From assembly GCF_030506365.1 (NCBI RefSeq), contig NZ_CP073092.1, forward strand, positions 1,054,001-1,118,000: a DNA stretch of 64,000 nucleotides, written 5' to 3'. Source of the DNA: Corynebacterium tuberculostearicum. Its GTDB lineage: Bacteria; Actinomycetota; Actinomycetes; Mycobacteriales; Mycobacteriaceae. Positions 8,517-18,300 of this stretch are shown piece by piece. Below the pieces are notes generated by a model, which was not told the origin of the DNA, searched no databases, and saw only the letters and a list, made by a program, of their open reading frames with translations. Each line of letters begins with the position of its first letter. The stretch's first letter is position 1. The position numbers and the translations under genes were made by a program.

Positions 8517-9047
8517 CTATCCTACGCGCAAGATTTCCTCGACTGCGTCGGCGCAAAGGATGGGGATTTCTGCCTTTTCTTGCTTTGCCCAAGGCTTGAG
8601 CACAAACGACGCCGGGTCCATGCGCCCCGGTGGGCGCCCGATTCCTACCGAAAGGCGCTGATAGTCTTTGGTGCCCAGGGACTTTGTGGTTGAACGCAAC
8701 CCATTGTGGCCATGGTCGCCGCCACCTTGGCGGAGCTTAATGGTGCCGAAATCGAGTTCTAGTTCATCGTGAACAACGATGATGTCGGCGGCGGAGAGAT
8801 GAAAGTATTGGGCCAAAGCTTTGATCGGCCCGCCGGAAAGGTTCATAAAGGACCGTGGCTTTGCGCAGATAATCTTGCGGCCGCCAGCTATGCCCTCGGC
8901 GATTTCGGTGTTGGTCTTTTTGTGTACCGAAAAGCTGCTCATGAGCTCTCCTGCGAGTTCATCTGCCACATCGAAGCCGATATTGTGCCGGGTGCCTGCG
9001 TACTTGGGGCCGGGGTTGCCAAGGCCTACTACGAGAAGTGGAGTCAC
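8517..9047 (-). CDS. pth: Peptidyl-tRNA hydrolase
   Basis: Recycles tRNA by cleaving peptidyl-tRNA released from stalled ribosomes. The protein is about 176 residues with the family's VVGLGNPGPKYAGTRHNIGF start (substrate Asn10, catalytic His21), SFMNLSGG, and the VVHDELELDFG motif carrying the catalytic Asp near 95. GTG at 9047 is preferred: the in-frame extension to 9110 would start inside the rplY terminator hairpin. The Shine-Dalgarno is weak (TTGAG). It lies immediately downstream of rplY, the order known in mycobacteria, and leads into the FAH-family gene 5 nt later. Confidence 0.93.
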   Translation of the reverse strand: MTPLLVVGLGNPGPKYAGTRHNIGFDVADELAGELMSSFSVHKKTNTEIAEGIAGGRKIICAKPRSFMNLSGGPIKALAQYFHLSAADIIVVHDELELDFGTIKLRQGGGDHGHNGLRSTTKSLGTKDYQRLSVGIGRPPGRMDPASFVLKPWAKQEKAEIPILCADAVEEILRVG

Positions 9048-9074
9048 GCGCTCAATTGTCTCATAGGCAGAGAG

Positions 9075-9118
9075 AAAAACGGCAAGGCCGCCGCGAGAAG
9101 CGAATCTCACGGCGGCCT
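9075..9118 (-). terminator. rplY terminator or attenuator before pth
   Basis: Arms AGGCCGCC and GGCGGCCT (9085-9092, 9111-9118) form a strong hairpin with an extra inner GAGA/TCTC pairing; on the minus strand TTTTT follows 5 nt after the stem. It probably reduces read-through from rplY into pth. Confidence 0.75.
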
Positions 9119-9139
9119 ATGCGTGTGAAGGGGAGGGGA

Positions 9140-9790
9140 TTACTCCTCGGAGTCGGAGGACTCTTCGCCCTCGTCGACGGACTCGGCACCAGCGTCAGCG
9201 CCGCCTTCCTCAGCAGCCTCGGCTGCTTCCTCGAGCTCCTCATCAACCTCAGGCAGGGAGATGGAGACGATAACGGTGTCTTCCTCTGCCACCAGGGTGG
9301 TGTCTTCCGGCATGGTGAGGTCGGCAGCGGTGACAACTGCGCCGTCCTCGAGGCCTTCGATGGAAACCTCGATCTCCTCCGGAATGTTCAGTACGTCTGC
9401 CTCAACCAGCAGTACGTCAGCATCCTGGATGTGCATGGTGCCTGGGGCCGGCTCGCCGGTCAGGGTAAGCGGAACCTCAACCTCAACCTTCTCGCCGCGC
9501 TTAATAGCCAGCAGGTCAACGTGGTCGATGTCGAAGGTCAGAACGTTCTGGTCAACGTGCTTAACCATGGTCAGGTACTGCTCGCCGTCAATCTCCAGCT
9601 CCAGAACGGCGTTGACGCCGTTGTTGCGGACGAGGGACTGGATGTCCAGCAGCGGAACTGCGAAGTGGACTGGCTCCTGGTGGGAACCGTAGATGACGCC
9701 TGGGACCTTCCACTCGCGGCGCAGGCGGCGTGCGACACCCTTGCCAAATTCGGTACGTGCTTCAGCCTTGATTACTGGGCGCTGTGCCAT
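9140..9790 (-). CDS. rplY: 50S ribosomal protein L25, Ctc/TL5 long form
   Basis: Binds 5S rRNA in the large ribosomal subunit. The 216-residue form has the L25 core (about 1-95), the TL5-type beta domain (about 100-185) and an acidic Glu/Ala-rich tail rich in EE and SD. Opening residues RPVIKAEARTEFGKG match the family. A good Shine-Dalgarno (AAGGAG) precedes the ATG. The transcript appears to begin with a strong hairpin (9848-9884) just after a promoter at 9886-9915, and ends at a hairpin before pth. Confidence 0.95.
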   Translation of the reverse strand: MAQRPVIKAEARTEFGKGVARRLRREWKVPGVIYGSHQEPVHFAVPLLDIQSLVRNNGVNAVLELEIDGEQYLTMVKHVDQNVLTFDIDHVDLLAIKRGEKVEVEVPLTLTGEPAPGTMHIQDADVLLVEADVLNIPEEIEVSIEGLEDGAVVTAADLTMPEDTTLVAEEDTVIVSISLPEVDEELEEAAEAAEEGGADAGAESVDEGEESSDSEE

Positions 9791-9847
9791 GCTTCATTCT
9801 CCTTAGTTAAAGTAGTGCGGCGCGGCCAACGCGATAAAACGACGAAA

Positions 9848-9884
9848 GCCTGCCGATGGACGTCTTGGACGAGTCATCGCAGGC
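9848..9884 (-). other. Hairpin at the predicted 5' end of the rplY mRNA
   Basis: On the minus strand GCCTGC-GAT-GAC pairs with GTC-ATC-GCAGGC (two single-base bulges), about 12 bp in total, beginning directly after the -10 box. It could stabilise the mRNA or act in control of L25; no protein-binding mimicry was recognised. Confidence 0.5.
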
Positions 9885-9885
9885 G

Positions 9886-9915
9886 TATATAAAAAGCAAC
9901 ATGCTCTAACTTCAA
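9886..9915 (-). promoter_or_regulatory. Sigma-A-like promoter for rplY
   Basis: On the minus strand TTGAAG (9915-9910), an 18-nt spacer and TATATA (9891-9886). The position, 95 nt before the rplY start and facing it, supports the call. Confidence 0.55.
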
Positions 9916-9996
9916 TCGCGTCGATAACGGCTTCCTCATCCTGAGGTCGCCCTCGCCGAGACTGAGTTAGATTAGCACGTGCGCCAGGGGCAAATC

Positions 9997-10024
9997 AAAA
10001 GCCGCCGAGGGAAATCTCGACGGC
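9997..10024 (-). terminator. Terminator of the glmU-prs operon
   Basis: Stem GCCGTCGAG/CTCGGCGGC on the minus strand (one G-U pair), 6-nt loop, then TTTT. It lies 7 nt after the prs stop. Confidence 0.85.
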
Positions 10025-10031
10025 CCTGCGC

Positions 10032-11006
10032 TTAGGCGCGATCGAAAAGGGTGGTCACGGAACCATTCTCAAAGATCTCGTGGATGGTCTGCGCCAACAG
10101 CGGTGCAATGGACAGCACCGTGAGGTTGGACCAGCCCTCGGTGGACTGCGGGAGGGTATCGGTGGTGATAACTTCCTCCGCGCCGCACTCGGACAGGCGC
10201 TCGCGGGCTGGATCAGAGAAGACACCGTGGGTGCAGGCGATGATGACCTTCTTCGCACCGGCGTCCTTCAGAACGCGCACGGCGCCGGCGATGGTGCCAC
10301 CGGTGTCAATCATGTCGTCGAGAAGCACGCAGTCCTTGCCCTCTACATCGCCGACCACACGGTTGGACACCGTCTTATTGGCCTCGGTGTTGGAGCGGGT
10401 CTTGTGCACGAAGGCCAGCGGGGCATCACCCAAGTCGTGGGCCCACTTTTCTGCTACCTTCACGCGGCCAGCATCCGGGGAGACCACGGTGATGTTATCG
10501 GTGGCGTACTTGGACTTGATGTAATCGGTCAGGATGGGCTGAGCGTGCATGTGATCGACCGGGCCATCGAAGAAGCCCTGGATCTGATCGGTGTGCAGGT
10601 CCACGGACACGATGCGGTCCGCACCAGCAGTTTGCAGAAGGTCTGCCACCAGGCGGGCGGAAATTGGCTCGCGGCCCAGGTGCTTCTTGTCCTGGCGTGC
10701 ATATGGGTAGAAGGGCAGGATGGCGGTGATGCGCTTAGCGGAGCCGCGCTTCAAAGCATCGATCATGATGAGCTGCTCCATTAGCCACTTGTTGAGCGGC
10801 TGGGTGTGAGACTGCATTACGAAGCAGTCGGCGCCACGCACGGACTCTTCAAAGCGAATGAAGATTTCGCCGTTGGCGAAGTCGCGGGCGGTGGTAGGAA
10901 CCAGATCAGTCTTGAGCTCCTTAGCCACAGCCTCCGCCAACTCTGGGTGTGCCCGCCCAGAGAAGAGCTTCATGTTCTTGCTGCTACCAGTTACCTTGCC
11001 AGTCAT
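10032..11006 (-). CDS. prs: Ribose-phosphate pyrophosphokinase (PRPP synthase)
   Basis: Makes PRPP from ribose-5-phosphate and ATP for purine, pyrimidine, His, Trp and, in corynebacteria, arabinan precursor synthesis. The 324-residue protein has the class I features: FANGEIFIRFEESVRG near the N-terminus, the DLHTDQIQGFF flexible loop, VVSPDAGRVKVAEKWA and the PRPP-binding loop VLLDDMIDTGGTI. It follows glmU by 15 nt on the same strand, the usual actinobacterial pair, and is closed by a terminator. Confidence 0.97.
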   Translation of the reverse strand: MTGKVTGSSKNMKLFSGRAHPELAEAVAKELKTDLVPTTARDFANGEIFIRFEESVRGADCFVMQSHTQPLNKWLMEQLIMIDALKRGSAKRITAILPFYPYARQDKKHLGREPISARLVADLLQTAGADRIVSVDLHTDQIQGFFDGPVDHMHAQPILTDYIKSKYATDNITVVSPDAGRVKVAEKWAHDLGDAPLAFVHKTRSNTEANKTVSNRVVGDVEGKDCVLLDDMIDTGGTIAGAVRVLKDAGAKKVIIACTHGVFSDPARERLSECGAEEVITTDTLPQSTEGWSNLTVLSIAPLLAQTIHEIFENGSVTTLFDRA

Positions 11007-11021
11007 GGGAGAATGTGCCCC

Positions 11022-12467
11022 TTACTTTTCGTTGTCCTGCGCACGGGCTGCGGCCTCAGCCGCGGGAGTACCCGGACGCTTCTTTTGAACCCAGCCCTCG
11101 ATGTTGCGCTGTTTGCCACCGGAGACTGCGAGTGCTCCCGCAGGAACATCGTCTTTAATTACTGTACCCGCACCGGAGTATGCGCCATCACCGACATTGA
11201 CCGGAGCGATAAACATTGTGTCAGAACCGGTGCGCACGTGGCTGCCGATGGTGGTGTGGTGCTTGTTCACGCCGTCGTAGTTCACGAAGACCGAGGAGGC
11301 ACCGATATTGGACTGCTCGCCCACGGTGGCATCACCGATATAGGTCAGATGCGGAACCTTGGAGCCGCGGCCAATCTGGGCGTTCTTTGCCTCTACGAAG
11401 CCGCCGAGCTTTCCGTCCTCGCCCACGACGGTCTTCGGGCGGATATAGGTAAACGGGCCGACCTTAGCGTTGGTACCAATGACGGAATCGCTGCCATGGG
11501 TGCGCACGACGGAAGCGCCCTCGCCCACCTGCATGTTGGTCAAGGTGGTGTCGGGGCCAATCTCGGCGTTATCGGCGATGCTGGTAGCGCCCCACAGCTG
11601 GGTACCTGGGTGAATAATGACATCGGAGCCCACGGTGACATTGACGCCAATCCAGGTGGTCTCCGGATCCACGATGGTGGCGCCGCCGCGCATCGCCTTT
11701 TCTACCATGCGGCGGTTGAGCTCACGGCCGGCAGCGGCGAGCTGCACGCGGTCATTGACGCCCGCGAGTTCGGCCGGATCCGCTGCTACGTGCGCGCCGA
11801 CGCCGTGTCCTGCGGTACGCGCAATCTCGAGCACATCGGTGATATACAGCTCGCCTTGGGCGTTATTGGAGTCGAGCTTCTGGAGGGCGTCGGCAAGCAC
11901 GCGCCCATCAAAGGCAAAGACGCCGGAGTTGACCTCATCGACCTGGCGCTGCTCTTCGGTGGCATCCTTTTGCTCAACGATGGCAGACACGCTGCCGTCC
12001 TCAGCGCGAATGATGCGGCCGTAACCGGTCGGGTCATCGAGGCGCATCGAGAGCACAGTGACCGCGTTGCCCTGCTCGGTGTGGGTGGCGCGCAGGCCCT
12101 CGATGGTCTCTGGGGTAAGCAGCGGGACATCGCCGTTGGTGACAATGACGGTTCCCTCGAAGTCCGGAATCGGCTCCAAACCGCAGGCCACGGCATGACC
12201 GGTGCCCAGCTGCTCTTCCTGCACCGCCTGCAGTACCTCGCAGTCCAGCTCCTGGGCGATGGCATCCACGGCGGGGGAGACCTGATCGCGCTGGTGGCCC
12301 ACCACCGTCACGATGCGCTCCGGGTTGATCCCGGCCGCAGCATGCAGAGCGTGGCCGAGTAAAGTGCGCCCGCCGATCTCATGCAAGGTCTTCTGCTTAG
12401 TGGATTTCATGCGGGTGCCGGCGCCAGCCGCAAGGACGACGACAGCACACGAGGTTGTTGCTACCAC
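11022..12467 (-). CDS. glmU: Bifunctional N-acetylglucosamine-1-phosphate uridyltransferase / glucosamine-1-phosphate acetyltransferase
   Basis: Produces UDP-GlcNAc for peptidoglycan and arabinogalactan linker synthesis. The N-terminal pyrophosphorylase domain (about 1-235) starts with [13 protein letters not shown] and has the GLEPIPDF and VTNGDVPLL nucleotide-binding segments; the C-terminal left-handed beta helix (about 255-460) shows repeated hexapeptides and the catalytic region YIRPKT to [10 protein letters not shown]. The 481 residues include a short Lys/Ala-rich tail. The start is GTG at 12467 with AGGAG 11 nt upstream. First gene of the glmU-prs operon. Confidence 0.97.
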   Translation of the reverse strand: MVATTSCAVVVLAAGAGTRMKSTKQKTLHEIGGRTLLGHALHAAAGINPERIVTVVGHQRDQVSPAVDAIAQELDCEVLQAVQEEQLGTGHAVACGLEPIPDFEGTVIVTNGDVPLLTPETIEGLRATHTEQGNAVTVLSMRLDDPTGYGRIIRAEDGSVSAIVEQKDATEEQRQVDEVNSGVFAFDGRVLADALQKLDSNNAQGELYITDVLEIARTAGHGVGAHVAADPAELAGVNDRVQLAAAGRELNRRMVEKAMRGGATIVDPETTWIGVNVTVGSDVIIHPGTQLWGATSIADNAEIGPDTTLTNMQVGEGASVVRTHGSDSVIGTNAKVGPFTYIRPKTVVGEDGKLGGFVEAKNAQIGRGSKVPHLTYIGDATVGEQSNIGASSVFVNYDGVNKHHTTIGSHVRTGSDTMFIAPVNVGDGAYSGAGTVIKDDVPAGALAVSGGKQRNIEGWVQKKRPGTPAAEAAARAQDNEK

Positions 12468-12534
12468 GGGTTATTGAACTCCTGGGGTCGAGTCTGATTC
12501 TTATCCGGACTACATCCTATAGCCCAAGTGCGAT

Positions 12535-13731
12535 TTATGTGTGAGAAACCTCTTTGAGGCCGCGGGCGCGCCACACACCGAGGAAACCAATGAGGGCAAG
12601 GAAGAGCAGCGCCGCCTCAGGTCCGGCCAGTGCCACCACGGAGGAAATGCCACCGACGATGAGGAGGATAATGCCCATCATCGTATTGGCCGCACCCACA
12701 TACTGGGTGCGCTTATCGCCGCCGGCCATATCCACCACGTAGGTCTTTCGCGCCACGCGAATAGCCGTGTGCGCCAGGTTCACGGCGAAGAAGCCAATCG
12801 GCATGACCCAGGCATTGACCGCATCCGGCGCCCAGTGCGAGCTGGCGACCAAGAGCACCAGCACGACGGAAGCTACGGCCGCGCCCACGGCCATGGTGTT
12901 CTTGGAGGACTTATCCGAATACACCCCGGAAATGCGCCCGCCCACCAGGGAGGCTAGGCCGGAAGCAAGCACGAATCCGTAGAGCCCAGAAAGGTTGCTG
13001 CTGAGCAGCACAATAAAAGAGGTCGATAGCGCCGAAACGAGCAGGAGCGCGCGGACGATGACGAAGTTGCGAAATTGGCCGTCGCTAGTAAAAAGCTGCC
13101 AGGTATCTTGCCACCAGCGCTTATCGATGCCCCCTTCGGCTTCCTCTGGCACCGGCTCATCCACGCCCGAAAAGACCCACGCGGCAATGGCCCACGTGGC
13201 CGCACCAATGGCGAGGACCGTGCCCATCATGGGAATGCTGAGCTCGCCGAGAAAGTAAAGGATAATGCCGGTCAGCAAAGTGGCACCGCCACCGAGGGCT
13301 GCCGCGCTACCGGTCACTCGGCCGCGTGCGCCCTTAGAAATCGTGCGCGCTTGCACGTCCTTGCCCGCAATCGAGCACAGCGCGCGGAAGAGGGACAGCG
13401 CCGCCAAGGCCACCAGCGCCACCACGCCCAATACCGCCCCGCGGGTAAAAAATGCCGCGAGCGCGATGACCGCGGCGGATACCGCTTGTCCCAGCGAACC
13501 GATAATCCACAGGCGCTTGCGGGCCCTATAGGTAGTCACCCACGGGGTCAGCGCCGCCTGCGGCAGCATCGAACCGGACTCGCGGATAGGGGTGAGCAGA
13601 CCGGTAAAGAACGCAGGCACTCCGGCCGCACTAAAGAGCGCGGGCAGCACCGTCTTGGCGGCAACAATCTGATCGCCCAAGTTTTGCAGGCCATTGGACC
13701 AGATGAAATACCGGGCGTTGGATTTAGACAT
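12535..13731 (-). CDS. MFS transporter
   Basis: Membrane permease of 398 residues with about twelve hydrophobic segments. Typical MFS features are the N-terminal NLGDQIVAAKTVLPAL helix, the loop YRARKRLWIIG after the second helix, and a central charged loop (about 195-215). Substrate unknown; it resembles drug/metabolite permeases rather than sugar porters. It is upstream of glmU on the same strand (68 nt gap) and divergent from the TRIC-type gene. The Shine-Dalgarno is weak. No associated regulator or enzyme gives a hint to the cargo. Confidence 0.75.
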   Translation of the reverse strand: MSKSNARYFIWSNGLQNLGDQIVAAKTVLPALFSAAGVPAFFTGLLTPIRESGSMLPQAALTPWVTTYRARKRLWIIGSLGQAVSAAVIALAAFFTRGAVLGVVALVALAALSLFRALCSIAGKDVQARTISKGARGRVTGSAAALGGGATLLTGIILYFLGELSIPMMGTVLAIGAATWAIAAWVFSGVDEPVPEEAEGGIDKRWWQDTWQLFTSDGQFRNFVIVRALLLVSALSTSFIVLLSSNLSGLYGFVLASGLASLVGGRISGVYSDKSSKNTMAVGAAVASVVLVLLVASSHWAPDAVNAWVMPIGFFAVNLAHTAIRVARKTYVVDMAGGDKRTQYVGAANTMMGIILLIVGGISSVVALAGPEAALLFLALIGFLGVWRARGLKEVSHT

Positions 13732-13853
13732 GAGAAATGCGATCTTTCAGAGAAACGAGTTGGTTAAATAAGAGCCATGCTGACACGCCGGAGAGTAAAA
13801 CACGGCCGCAGTCACGCCGAAATTCTACCCGCGCGGCAGGAGGCCTAAGAATC

Positions 13854-14570
13854 ATGCACGATGTCGATCCCCTCATCAATTCGCTGTACCAAGCCTTCGA
13901 TCTTCTCGGCGTGGTTTTGAACGGCATCATTGGCGGCACCCTTGCCCGCCGCCGTGAATTCGACATCGTGGGCTTCGTGTTCCTCGCCCTCTTTTCTGGG
14001 CTGGCCGGTGGCATGATCCGTGACATGCTCATCGGGGATGGAGCAGCGGCAGCGATCTCAGACCCGTGGTACCTCGGCCTTGCTTGCTGCGGTGCACTTA
14101 TTGCATTTCTCATCGATCTCAAGGGTAAGGCGTGGGAGTTATTCCGTGAACACGGCGATGCGATCATCCTCGGCGTGTGGTCCACCACCGGCTGTGTCAA
14201 GGCGCTCACCCACGGCATGCCACTTATTCCCTGTGTCTTCCTTGGCGTGCTCACCGCAGTGGGCGGCGGAATGGTCCGCGATATTGCCTCCGGGGAAATC
14301 CCGTCCATCTTTGGCGGCAGCCCCCTGTATGCCGTGCCCTCTATCCTCACCGGCATCGTCATGGTTACCTTTGCCGATTACGGACAGTTTGCACTCGGCA
14401 TGGTGGTCGCGCCGATCGTCGGCAGTGGCATGGCCATCGTGTCCTATTGGCGCGGCTGGGTCCTGCCCCGCGCCGGTGTAGCCCCCGTTAACTACACCGC
14501 AGCCCAAGTGGCGGCGATTGCGAAGAAAGCCGAGCTCAAAGGCTTTCGCCGCGGCAGGAAGAAAAACTAA
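13854..14570 (+). CDS. TRIC-type cation channel family protein (UPF0126/YicG-like)
   Basis: Small integral membrane protein of 238 residues belonging to the bacterial relatives of trimeric intracellular cation channels, made of two three-helix repeats plus one helix. The repeat signature GGMIRDML (about 57) and its second copy GGGMVRDIASGE (about 135) are clear. ATG at 13854 is preferred because AGGAGG lies 10 nt upstream; the in-frame extension to 13737 is rich in Arg and Ser and not family-like. The C-terminus is basic (RRGRKKN). Physiological role in bacteria is uncertain. Confidence 0.85.
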   Translation: MHDVDPLINSLYQAFDLLGVVLNGIIGGTLARRREFDIVGFVFLALFSGLAGGMIRDMLIGDGAAAAISDPWYLGLACCGALIAFLIDLKGKAWELFREHGDAIILGVWSTTGCVKALTHGMPLIPCVFLGVLTAVGGGMVRDIASGEIPSIFGGSPLYAVPSILTGIVMVTFADYGQFALGMVVAPIVGSGMAIVSYWRGWVLPRAGVAPVNYTAAQVAAIAKKAELKGFRRGRKKN

Positions 14571-14575
14571 AAAAG

Positions 14576-14647
14576 CTTCCCCACCAGGACTCGAACCTAG
14601 AATGACGGTACCAAAAACCGTAGTGTTGCCGATTACACCATGGGGAA
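14576..14647 (-). tRNA. tRNA-Gln (anticodon UUG)
   Basis: Folds as a 72-nt cloverleaf: acceptor TTCCCCA/TGGGGAA, D stem GTGT/ACAC, anticodon stem ACGGT/ACCGT with loop TTTTGGT (anticodon TTG), T stem CTAGG/CCTGG with TTCGAGT loop. CCA is not encoded; the discriminator is G. It is convergent with the TRIC-type gene and lies upstream of the TetR-mfd pair. Confidence 0.95.
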
Positions 14648-14729
14648 ACACAGCAAAAGCTGTAGGCATAGCGTACCTGACGCCCCCGGGTAAATCACAA
14701 ATTGCGGGGCAAAGGATAGGGTAGAGGGT

Positions 14730-15335
14730 ATGGCTCGACAAAGGATGACCGGCCGGGAACGCCGCGAACAACTCATTTCCATCGGACGCGCCGCATTCGC
14801 GGAATTAGGTTTTGAAGGAACCAGCGTCGAAGAGATCGCGGCACGCGCCGGGGTGTCCAAACCCGTAGTCTATGAGCACTTCGGGGGCAAGGAAGGCCTT
14901 TATGCGGTGGTTGTTGACCGCGAGATGCTGGCCCTGGAAAAGGTCATTACTGATTCCTTAGAGACCGGCAGCTGGCGCGAGCGCATCGAGCAGGCTGTCA
15001 TGGCCATTTTGACCTATGTCGAGGCAGAAACTGATGGCTTTCTCATCCTAGTGCGCGATGCCAAGCCCGGCGATGAACGCAGTTTCTCCACGCTGTTGAA
15101 TTCCGCGGTGGGCCAGGTTTCCTATATCCTGCGAGAAGCGTTCGAGCACCGCGGTATTGACCCGGATTTGGCGGATATTTACGGCCAAGCGCTGGTGGGA
15201 ATGGTATCGACCACCGCGCAATGGTGGCTGGATGAGCGCAACCCGGACAAAGAAGTCGTCGCCACGCATATTGTCAATCTATGCTGGAATGGTTTGTCCG
15301 GTATGGAAGTAAAGCCCAAGCTAGGAGGCAAATAA
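14730..15335 (+). CDS. TetR family transcriptional regulator upstream of mfd
   Basis: DNA-binding repressor-type protein of 201 residues. The N-terminal helix-turn-helix (about 12-58: RREQLISIGRAAFAELGF and GVSKPVVYEHFGGKEGL) is canonical; the C-terminal ligand domain is all-helical with no family-specific motif. It ends a base before the mfd start, so the two are cotranscribed, an arrangement also recalled from mycobacteria (the Rv1019-mfd pair). TAGGGT lies 7 nt before the ATG, so translation may be leaderless. Targets unknown. Confidence 0.85.
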   Translation: MARQRMTGRERREQLISIGRAAFAELGFEGTSVEEIAARAGVSKPVVYEHFGGKEGLYAVVVDREMLALEKVITDSLETGSWRERIEQAVMAILTYVEAETDGFLILVRDAKPGDERSFSTLLNSAVGQVSYILREAFEHRGIDPDLADIYGQALVGMVSTTAQWWLDERNPDKEVVATHIVNLCWNGLSGMEVKPKLGGK

Positions 15336-18300
15336 ATGGCGACCCCAATGCTGGCCGGCCTGCTCAAGGTAGCGGCCTCAGATCCCAAGCTCAAGGGCAT
15401 GATTTCTCATGTGGGCGAAGACCTCCACATCACAGGCTTGGATCAGTCCCGGCCGTGGGCTTTGGGCACCTTGGCCCATCACGCCCCAGTGCTCGTGGTA
15501 ACCGCTACGAGCCGCGAGGCCGAGGATCTCACGGCGGAGCTTACGGCGATGCTGGGGGAGAAGGTGGCCATGTTCCCCGCCTGGGAGACCCTGCCGCACG
15601 AGCGCCTGAGCCCCGGCGTAGACATCATCGGCCGCCGAGCGGAAGTTCTGCACAATCTCGATAGCCTGCAGGTCATCGTCACGGCCGCCCGCGGCCTGTC
15701 CCAGCCCATCCTGCAGGAGGTGGAGGGCCGTGCTCCCGTCCATCTCGAAGAGGATCATGAATATGACTTTGATGAGGTAGTCCGCGAGCTCGAGTTCCGC
15801 GCCTATAAGCACGTAGACATGGTGGCTAAGCGCGGCGAGTACGCTACGCGCGGCGGCATCATCGATATTTTCCCCACCACGCTGGATTATCCGGTCCGCG
15901 TGGAGTTTTGGGGCGATGAGATTACCGATATCCGCCAATTTTCCGTAGCTGACCAGCGCACCATTCCCGAAATCGAGGTGGGCCGCGTAGACATTTTCCC
16001 GGCTCGCGAGCTGCCTATTACGGACGCCATTGCCAAGCGTGCGGCCGATCTCGCCGTCAAGCACCCCGGCAATCCCGCCTTGGTGGAGCTGCTGACCAAG
16101 GTAAGCGAGCACATCCCGGCCGAAGGTATGGAGGCGCTCCTGCCCGCGCTTTCCGACGCCCCCATGATCACCCTTCCCGAATTCCTGCGCCCCTCCACCC
16201 ACGTGGTGATGGTCGGTCCGGAAAAGATTCGCCGCCGCGTGGCAGATCTAGAAAAGACCGATGCGGAATTCCTCGCCGCCGGTTGGGAGGCCGCGGCCAT
16301 GGGTGCCGATGGCCCGCTGGCTACCGAAGGGCTCGATACCGAGGCATCCAGCTACCGCTCCTATGAGTCGCTCGAGGTCTCCATCAGCGAGTCCGGCTTG
16401 CCTTTGTGGACTTTCTCCCCACCGGGAATGCTCGCCGCCCCGGAAGAGGAGACCCTCCCGCTCGAATTCGAACCAGGGCCCACCCCGCGCGGCAATATCG
16501 AAGAAATCGACGCCATGATGGCCCAACTCCTCGCGCACACCAACGCCGGCGGTCGGGCAGCCTTCATCGCGCCGGCGCAAGGTGCCATCAAGCGCATGGT
16601 GGACCGCTTTGCAGAAAAGGGCATCCGCACCAAGGTAGCTACCCCTGGCTGGGAACCCACCGCCGGTGAAGTCACCCTCTACCAAGCACTAAGCCACGCC
16701 GGCCTGGTATTTCCCAAGGTGAAAAAGCCCAAGGACGCCGAAGCCCTCCCGCTGGTCGTTGTGACCGAGACGGATCTGACCGGTAACCGCGTTGGCGATA
16801 TCGCCGAAGCGAAGCGCCGGCCCGCAAAGCGCCGCAATAAGGTTGACCCGCTCGCCCTTAAGCAGGGCGATTTTGTGGTGCACGAGACTCACGGTATTGG
16901 CAAGTTCCTCAAGATGGCCGAGCGCACCATCCAGTCCGGTGATGAAACCAGCCGCCGCGAATACATCGTGCTCGAGTACGCGCCCTCCAAGCGTGGTCAG
17001 CCCGCCGATCAGCTCTGGGTCCCTATGGACTCGCTGGATCTCCTCAGCAAGTACACCGGTGGCGAATCGCCTCACCTGTCCAAGATGGGCGGTTCCGACT
17101 GGAAGAACACCAAGAAGAAGGCCCGCGCCGCCGTGCGCGAAATCGCCGGCGAGCTAGTCGAGCTCTACGCCAAGCGCCAGGCCGCGCCGGGGCACCAATT
17201 CTCGCCGGATAATCCGTGGCAGGCGGAGATGGAGGATAATTTCCCCTTCGTCGAAACCGAAGACCAGATGCTGGCTATTGACGCCGTCAAGCACGATATG
17301 GAGTCCACGGTGCCGATGGACCGCGTCGTCGTCGGCGATGTGGGCTATGGCAAGACCGAGGTGGCCATCCGTGCCGCCTTCAAGGCCGTGCAAGACGGCA
17401 TGCAGGTGGCCGTCCTCGTGCCCACCACGCTGCTGGCGCAGCAGCATTTTGATACCTTCAGCGAGCGTATGACCGGCTTCCCCGTCAAGATTGAGGTGCT
17501 TTCGCGCTTTACCTCAAAGAAGGAAGCCAAGGACATCTTCAAGGGCCTGGCCGATGGCAGCGTCGATATCGTCGTCGGCACCCACCGCCTCCTCCAGACT
17601 GGCGTGCACTGGAAGAACCTCGGCCTCATCGTCGTGGACGAGGAGCAGCGCTTCGGCGTGGAGCACAAGGAACACATTAAGGCGCTTAAAGCCAGCGTGG
17701 ATGTGCTCACCATGTCCGCGACACCTATCCCGCGCACCTTGGAGATGTCTATGGCTGGCATCCGCGAGATGTCCACCATCCTGACCCCACCGGAAGACCG
17801 CCACCCCGTGCTGACCTACGTCGGCGCTTACGAGGACAAGCAGGTAGTCGCGGCCATCCGCCGTGAGCTGCTGCGCGATGGTCAAACCTTCTTCATCCAC
17901 AACAAAGTCTCTGATATCGAAAAGAAGGCCCGCGAGCTGCGCGACCTGGTACCGGAGGCCCGCGTCGTCGTCGCGCATGGCCAGATGAACGAGGAGGTGC
18001 TCGAGCAGACCGTCCAGGGTTTCTGGGATCGCGAGTATGACGTTTTGGTATGTACCACCATCGTGGAAACCGGCCTGGATATCGCTAATGCGAATACCCT
18101 CATTGTGGAAAACGCCCACCATATGGGCCTGTCCCAGCTGCACCAGCTGCGCGGGCGCGTGGGCCGCTCCCGCGAGCGCGGCTATGCCTACTTCCTGTAC
18201 CCCAAGGGGGCCACGCTCACGGAAACTTCCTATGACCGCCTGGCCACTATCGCTCAGAACAATGACCTTGGTGCCGGCATGGCCGTAGCCATGAAGGACT

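Noticed and set aside
10806..12362. 518-residue plus-strand open frame across prs and glmU
   Set aside because: Antisense to two clear genes; composition (His, Gly, Val, Ala-rich with few Lys) is that of a GC-rich shadow, and no family motif appears.
15378..16202. 274-residue minus-strand frame opposite the 5' part of mfd
   Set aside because: Shadow frame; no homology-like motif and no promoter or Shine-Dalgarno.
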